A DNA stretch of 64,000 nucleotides from Jannaschia faecimaris (GTDB lineage Bacteria > Pseudomonadota > Alphaproteobacteria > Rhodobacterales > Rhodobacteraceae): contig NZ_FNPX01000006.1 of the NCBI RefSeq assembly GCF_900107415.1, positions 1 to 64,000 on the forward strand. The letters run 5' to 3'. This document shows positions 63,844 to 64,000 of the stretch, piece by piece. The number at the start of each line of letters is the position of its first letter. Position 1 is the first letter of the stretch. Below the pieces are notes generated by a model, which made no database searches, was not told the DNA's origin, and saw only the letters and a program-made list of their open reading frames with translations. Made by a program: the position numbers and the translations under genes.

Positions 63844-64000
63844 TCAACCGCCCCGACGTCTGCCGCTTTGCGAGATGGCGAGGCCCAGCGCGATCAGCGC
63901 CAGCGCAACGAAGAACCGGGGTGGCAGGACTTCCGACAGGACCAGCGCGCCGAACAGCATCGACCAGACCGGCACCTGGTAGTTCACCAGCGTCATGAAC
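63844..64000 (-). CDS. 3' end of an EamA-family transporter, cut by the window edge
   Basis: The last 51 codons of a minus-strand gene: ...TLVNYQVPVWSMLFGALV, LSEVLPPRFFVALALIALG and LAISQSGRRRGG, then TGA at 63846-63844. This is the usual last two helices of an EamA domain. The rest is outside the window. It ends 31 bp before the trkH start and may share its transcript. Confidence 0.75.
   Translation of the reverse strand, partial: FMTLVNYQVPVWSMLFGALVLSEVLPPRFFVALALIALGLAISQSGRRRGG

Noticed and set aside
1-64000. Searched by eye for CRISPR arrays, transposases, phage genes and att-like repeats
   Set aside because: Nothing supporting any of these was found; only short intergenic motif copies recur.

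Overview
The window looks like chromosomal DNA of a high-G+C alphaproteobacterium, most likely a member of the Rhodobacteraceae (roseobacter group). The evidence is combined: cobaltochelatase subunits CobS and CobT, a phaP-phaR polyhydroxybutyrate granule locus, a SAM-II riboswitch in front of metZ, a folB-folP-glmM operon with a separate folE2, and glyQ / small membrane protein / glyS / PPDK-like genes in a row. I see no rRNA, tRNA, CRISPR array, insertion sequence or prophage. Genes are densely packed with many ATGA, GTGA or TGATG overlaps.

Layout. 0-9 kb: ClC chloride transporter, FAD-linked dehydrogenase, DUF427 protein, Xaa-Pro aminopeptidase, cobT, a 44-residue basic protein and cobS. 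9-11 kb: an ECF sigma factor, RskA-type anti-sigma factor and a secreted fasciclin protein, with an ECF-type promoter in front of the last. 11-18 kb: J-domain protein, BolA, DUF4177 protein, gatB, a hypothetical protein, a secreted SLT transglycosylase, an AEC carrier and a PhnP-like hydrolase. 18-26 kb: EamA exporter with divergent AraC regulator, SLC13/DASS permease, YebC, an ArgP-like LysR regulator divergent from a LysE exporter (with a T-N11-A palindrome between them), a second EamA exporter and a secreted nuclease. 26-30.6 kb: phaP and phaR with TGC-rich PhaR-type sites and clear terminators, a secreted triple-repeat protein and a class III aminotransferase.

30.8-43.7 kb is the most unusual part: two long convergent operons. 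The plus-strand operon carries otnK, two zinc-ribbon DUF4178 proteins, a 62-residue protein, a DUF350 membrane protein and a membrane-fused aminopropyltransferase (SpeE type). The minus-strand operon carries a 36-residue membrane protein, XpaC, TelA, a DUF2927 lipoprotein, an SPFH-GYF protein, cytochrome b561, a double-zinc-ribbon membrane protein (YdjG-like), a PfkB kinase, dtd and speD. The operons meet tail to tail with a 31-bp overlap exactly at the two polyamine genes speE and speD. I interpret this as an envelope-stress system that combines polyamine synthesis with SPFH/TelA/XpaC membrane proteins.

43.7-53.5 kb: a glutathione transferase, metZ under a SAM-II riboswitch, a GNAT acetyltransferase, folE2, a rhodanese/ChrB-like protein with ChrA, glmM-folP-folB, and a secreted SleB-type hydrolase. 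53.7-64 kb: a PPDK-like protein whose ATP-binding half is eroded, glyS, a small membrane protein and glyQ, a secreted trypsin-like protein that has lost catalytic residues, trkH, and the 3' end of another EamA transporter cut by the window edge. A dispersed motif (GAGTATTT...GAGAAG) recurs at least five times between genes.
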